In this document: one piece after another, positions 5,254 to 6,289 of the stretch
Numbering within the stretch: position 1 is the stretch's first letter
How the letters are laid out: every line of letters starts with the position of its first letter
Origin: an uncultured Alphaproteobacteria bacterium
GTDB taxonomy: Bacteria; Pseudomonadota; Alphaproteobacteria; CAAHEQ01; UBA3637
DNA: 6,289 nt
Reading direction: 5' to 3'
NCBI GenBank assembly: GCA_947305835.1
Contig: CAMZEQ010000047.1
Coordinates: 1-6,289, forward strand
Made by a program: the position numbers and the translations under genes
Notes under the pieces: generated by a model
What the model saw: only the letters and a program-made list of their open reading frames with translations
Database searches by the model: none
Told to the model about the DNA's origin: nothing

Positions 5254-5437
5254 ATTTGGTTGCCTTTTTGACCAATACTTCTTTTTTACGGTATGTACCG
5301 CAAGACGGACAAACATGATGCGGACGCATCATTTCACCACACTTGGGGCATTCCATAACGGCGGCTGCCGACAAAGCGTCATGAGAACGACGCATATCAC
5401 GTTTTGATTTAGATGTTTTCTTTTTAGGTGTTGCCAT
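5252..5437 (-). CDS. rpmF: 50S ribosomal protein bL32, zinc-ribbon form
   Basis: Small basic protein of the large ribosomal subunit, 61 residues, normal length. The N-terminus MATPKKKTSKSKRDMRRSHD is the typical bL32 start. The second half carries CPKC (C30, C33) and CPSC (C43, C46), a complete four-cysteine zinc ribbon, with RPHHVC between. This is the zinc-binding (C+) type; many alphaproteobacteria use a cysteine-free type. The ATG at 5437 is preceded by a modest GTGAG. It has its own strong promoter upstream and leads the rpmF-plsX pair, a conserved arrangement linking ribosome and lipid synthesis. Confidence 0.96.
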   Translation of the reverse strand: MATPKKKTSKSKRDMRRSHDALSAAAVMECPKCGEMMRPHHVCPSCGTYRKKEVLVKKATK

Positions 5438-5470
5438 TTTATTTTCTCACTTTCATTAAAATATTTTTGT

Positions 5471-5499
5471 ATTATACACAGATTTCACTTCTTTTGCAA
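5471..5499 (-). promoter_or_regulatory. Strong sigma70 promoter of rpmF-plsX
   Basis: TTGCAA (5499-5494), a 17-nt spacer with TGTG just before the -10, and perfect TATAAT (5476-5471). The predicted start near 5464 leaves a leader of under 30 nt before the rpmF ATG at 5437. The -35 and much of the spacer lie within the last codons of the upstream phosphatase gene. Confidence 0.8.
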
Positions 5500-6288
5500 G
5501 CTTTTTTTAGCTTTAGGAATTTTTTTTACAACTTCATCACGCAAATCCATTGTTGTTGCCATAAAAGTCCCTTCCTTTACAATATCCTTAAATGTTGTCT
5601 TACCTGACCAAGTTTGAACAACGCCACCGGCCTCTTTAACCAACAAATATCCGGTCGCAATGTCCCACAAATGAATGCGACTTTCCATAAAAAGATCCGA
5701 TTGACCGGCTGCCAACGAAGCCAAGGCCAAAGTAGTACTGCCATTCATTCGTATAGCAGAATTCTCTTTTAAAAAAATGTCGGTAAGTTCAGGATGGTTC
5801 ACCAAAAAGGCAGGATTCAACGAAATGACGGTTGTACCCATGTTACGACGTGCGGAAACCCGCAAACGTTCATCCCCGGTCGGTCTCATCACAAATGCAC
5901 CCTGCCCTTTTTCAGCATAATAAAGCTCATTTAAAACAGGATTAAAAACAACCGCATTCAAAACTTCATCACCCCGCATCAAAGCCAAAGAAATCGCAAA
6001 TGTCGGAATCGCATGAATAAAGTTCGTCGTTCCGTCGATGGGATCGATAATCCAACAATAAGGTGAATTATTCTTTGGGGCAATTGTACCGCACTCTTCG
6101 GACAAAATACCAAAATCAGGCTTTGCCTCTTGTAACAAAGAAATCAACTTTTTTTCAACCATCAAATCAGCACTGGATACAAAATCACCCGGCCCCTTTT
6201 TACTGAGCTGCAAATGAGATACCTCATGAAAATCCCTGAGCAATGAAGAAGAAGCACGACGCACAGCCTTTACCATTAAATTTAACAT
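5485..6288 (-). CDS. suhB: Inositol-monophosphatase family protein (SuhB-like), possibly 5'-incomplete
   Basis: Mg2+/Li+-dependent sugar or inositol phosphatase of the IMPase/FIG superfamily. All core motifs are visible: GDFVSSAD (34-41), SEE with E64 and E65, DPIDGTTNF (82-90), and LWDIATG with D209. D82, D85, E64 and D209 are the expected metal ligands. GPGDFVSSAD and a basic lysine-rich tail are seen as well. The ATG at 6288 is one base from the window edge, so its ribosome site is unseen. Related alphaproteobacterial proteins, as I recall them, begin a few residues earlier, so the true start may lie outside. E. coli SuhB also acts in rRNA antitermination with NusA, but whether this homologue does so is unknown; the gene symbol is a family label. 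The gene ends inside the rpmF promoter. The natural substrate is uncertain. Confidence 0.9.
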   Translation of the reverse strand: MLNLMVKAVRRASSSLLRDFHEVSHLQLSKKGPGDFVSSADLMVEKKLISLLQEAKPDFGILSEECGTIAPKNNSPYCWIIDPIDGTTNFIHAIPTFAISLALMRGDEVLNAVVFNPVLNELYYAEKGQGAFVMRPTGDERLRVSARRNMGTTVISLNPAFLVNHPELTDIFLKENSAIRMNGSTTLALASLAAGQSDLFMESRIHLWDIATGYLLVKEAGGVVQTWSGKTTFKDIVKEGTFMATTMDLRDEVVKKIPKAKKSLQKK

Positions 6289-6289
6289 C

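Noticed and set aside
1..6289. CRISPR array, insertion sequence, tRNA or rRNA gene
   Set aside because: I saw no regularly spaced repeats, transposase motifs, terminal inverted repeats, tRNA cloverleaf or rRNA sequence on either strand.

Overview
The window reads as a low-to-moderate GC alphaproteobacterial chromosome segment. Three things point there: the order rpmF-plsX-ihfA-merR, which is a typical alphaproteobacterial cluster (usually with fabH inside it); an orphan response regulator that resembles CtrA along its whole length; and an AspRS of the bacterial type with an alphaproteobacterial-looking motif 2. The short prepilin-like protein with a GRTMVE-type cleavage site recalls uncultured, often host-associated alphaproteobacteria, but that placement is a weak inference.

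Layout. Positions 1-1102 (minus) hold the first 367 codons of aspS, which runs off the left edge. Positions 1103-1315 are an unusually structured leader. It starts with a near-ideal sigma70 promoter and ends at the aspS ribosome binding site. Positions 1316-2618 (minus) hold a membrane-anchored polysaccharide deacetylase overlapping the end of a type IV pilin-like gene. Positions 2619-2725 are a divergent promoter region. Positions 2726-3424 (plus) are the only plus-strand gene, a CtrA-like response regulator, followed by a small hairpin and T-run. Positions 3467-6288 (minus) hold, in transcription order, an inositol-monophosphatase-family gene, rpmF, plsX, ihfA and merR. rpmF has its own strong promoter inside the end of the phosphatase gene. 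rpmF-plsX and ihfA-merR are packed tightly, with Shine-Dalgarno sequences overlapping the upstream stop codons.

Functions. rpmF (ribosome), plsX (phospholipid synthesis), ihfA and merR (DNA-binding proteins) form a growth-linked housekeeping operon. The prepilin-like protein and deacetylase look like a small cell-envelope operon facing away from the CtrA-like regulator, which invites the guess that the regulator controls it.

The most striking element is the aspS leader. Its last hairpin has the architecture of a T-box antiterminator/antisequestrator: a 6-bp helix, a 7-nt 5' bulge reading UGGCACA (consensus UGGNACC), then a 5-bp helix opening with GCG. The UGGC would pair with the GCCA 3' end expected for tRNA-Asp. 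The first hairpin of the transcript shows GAC, an Asp codon, followed by A in its loop. A tRNA-Asp-sensing leader in an alphaproteobacterium would be unexpected. The claim rests on sequence reading only.
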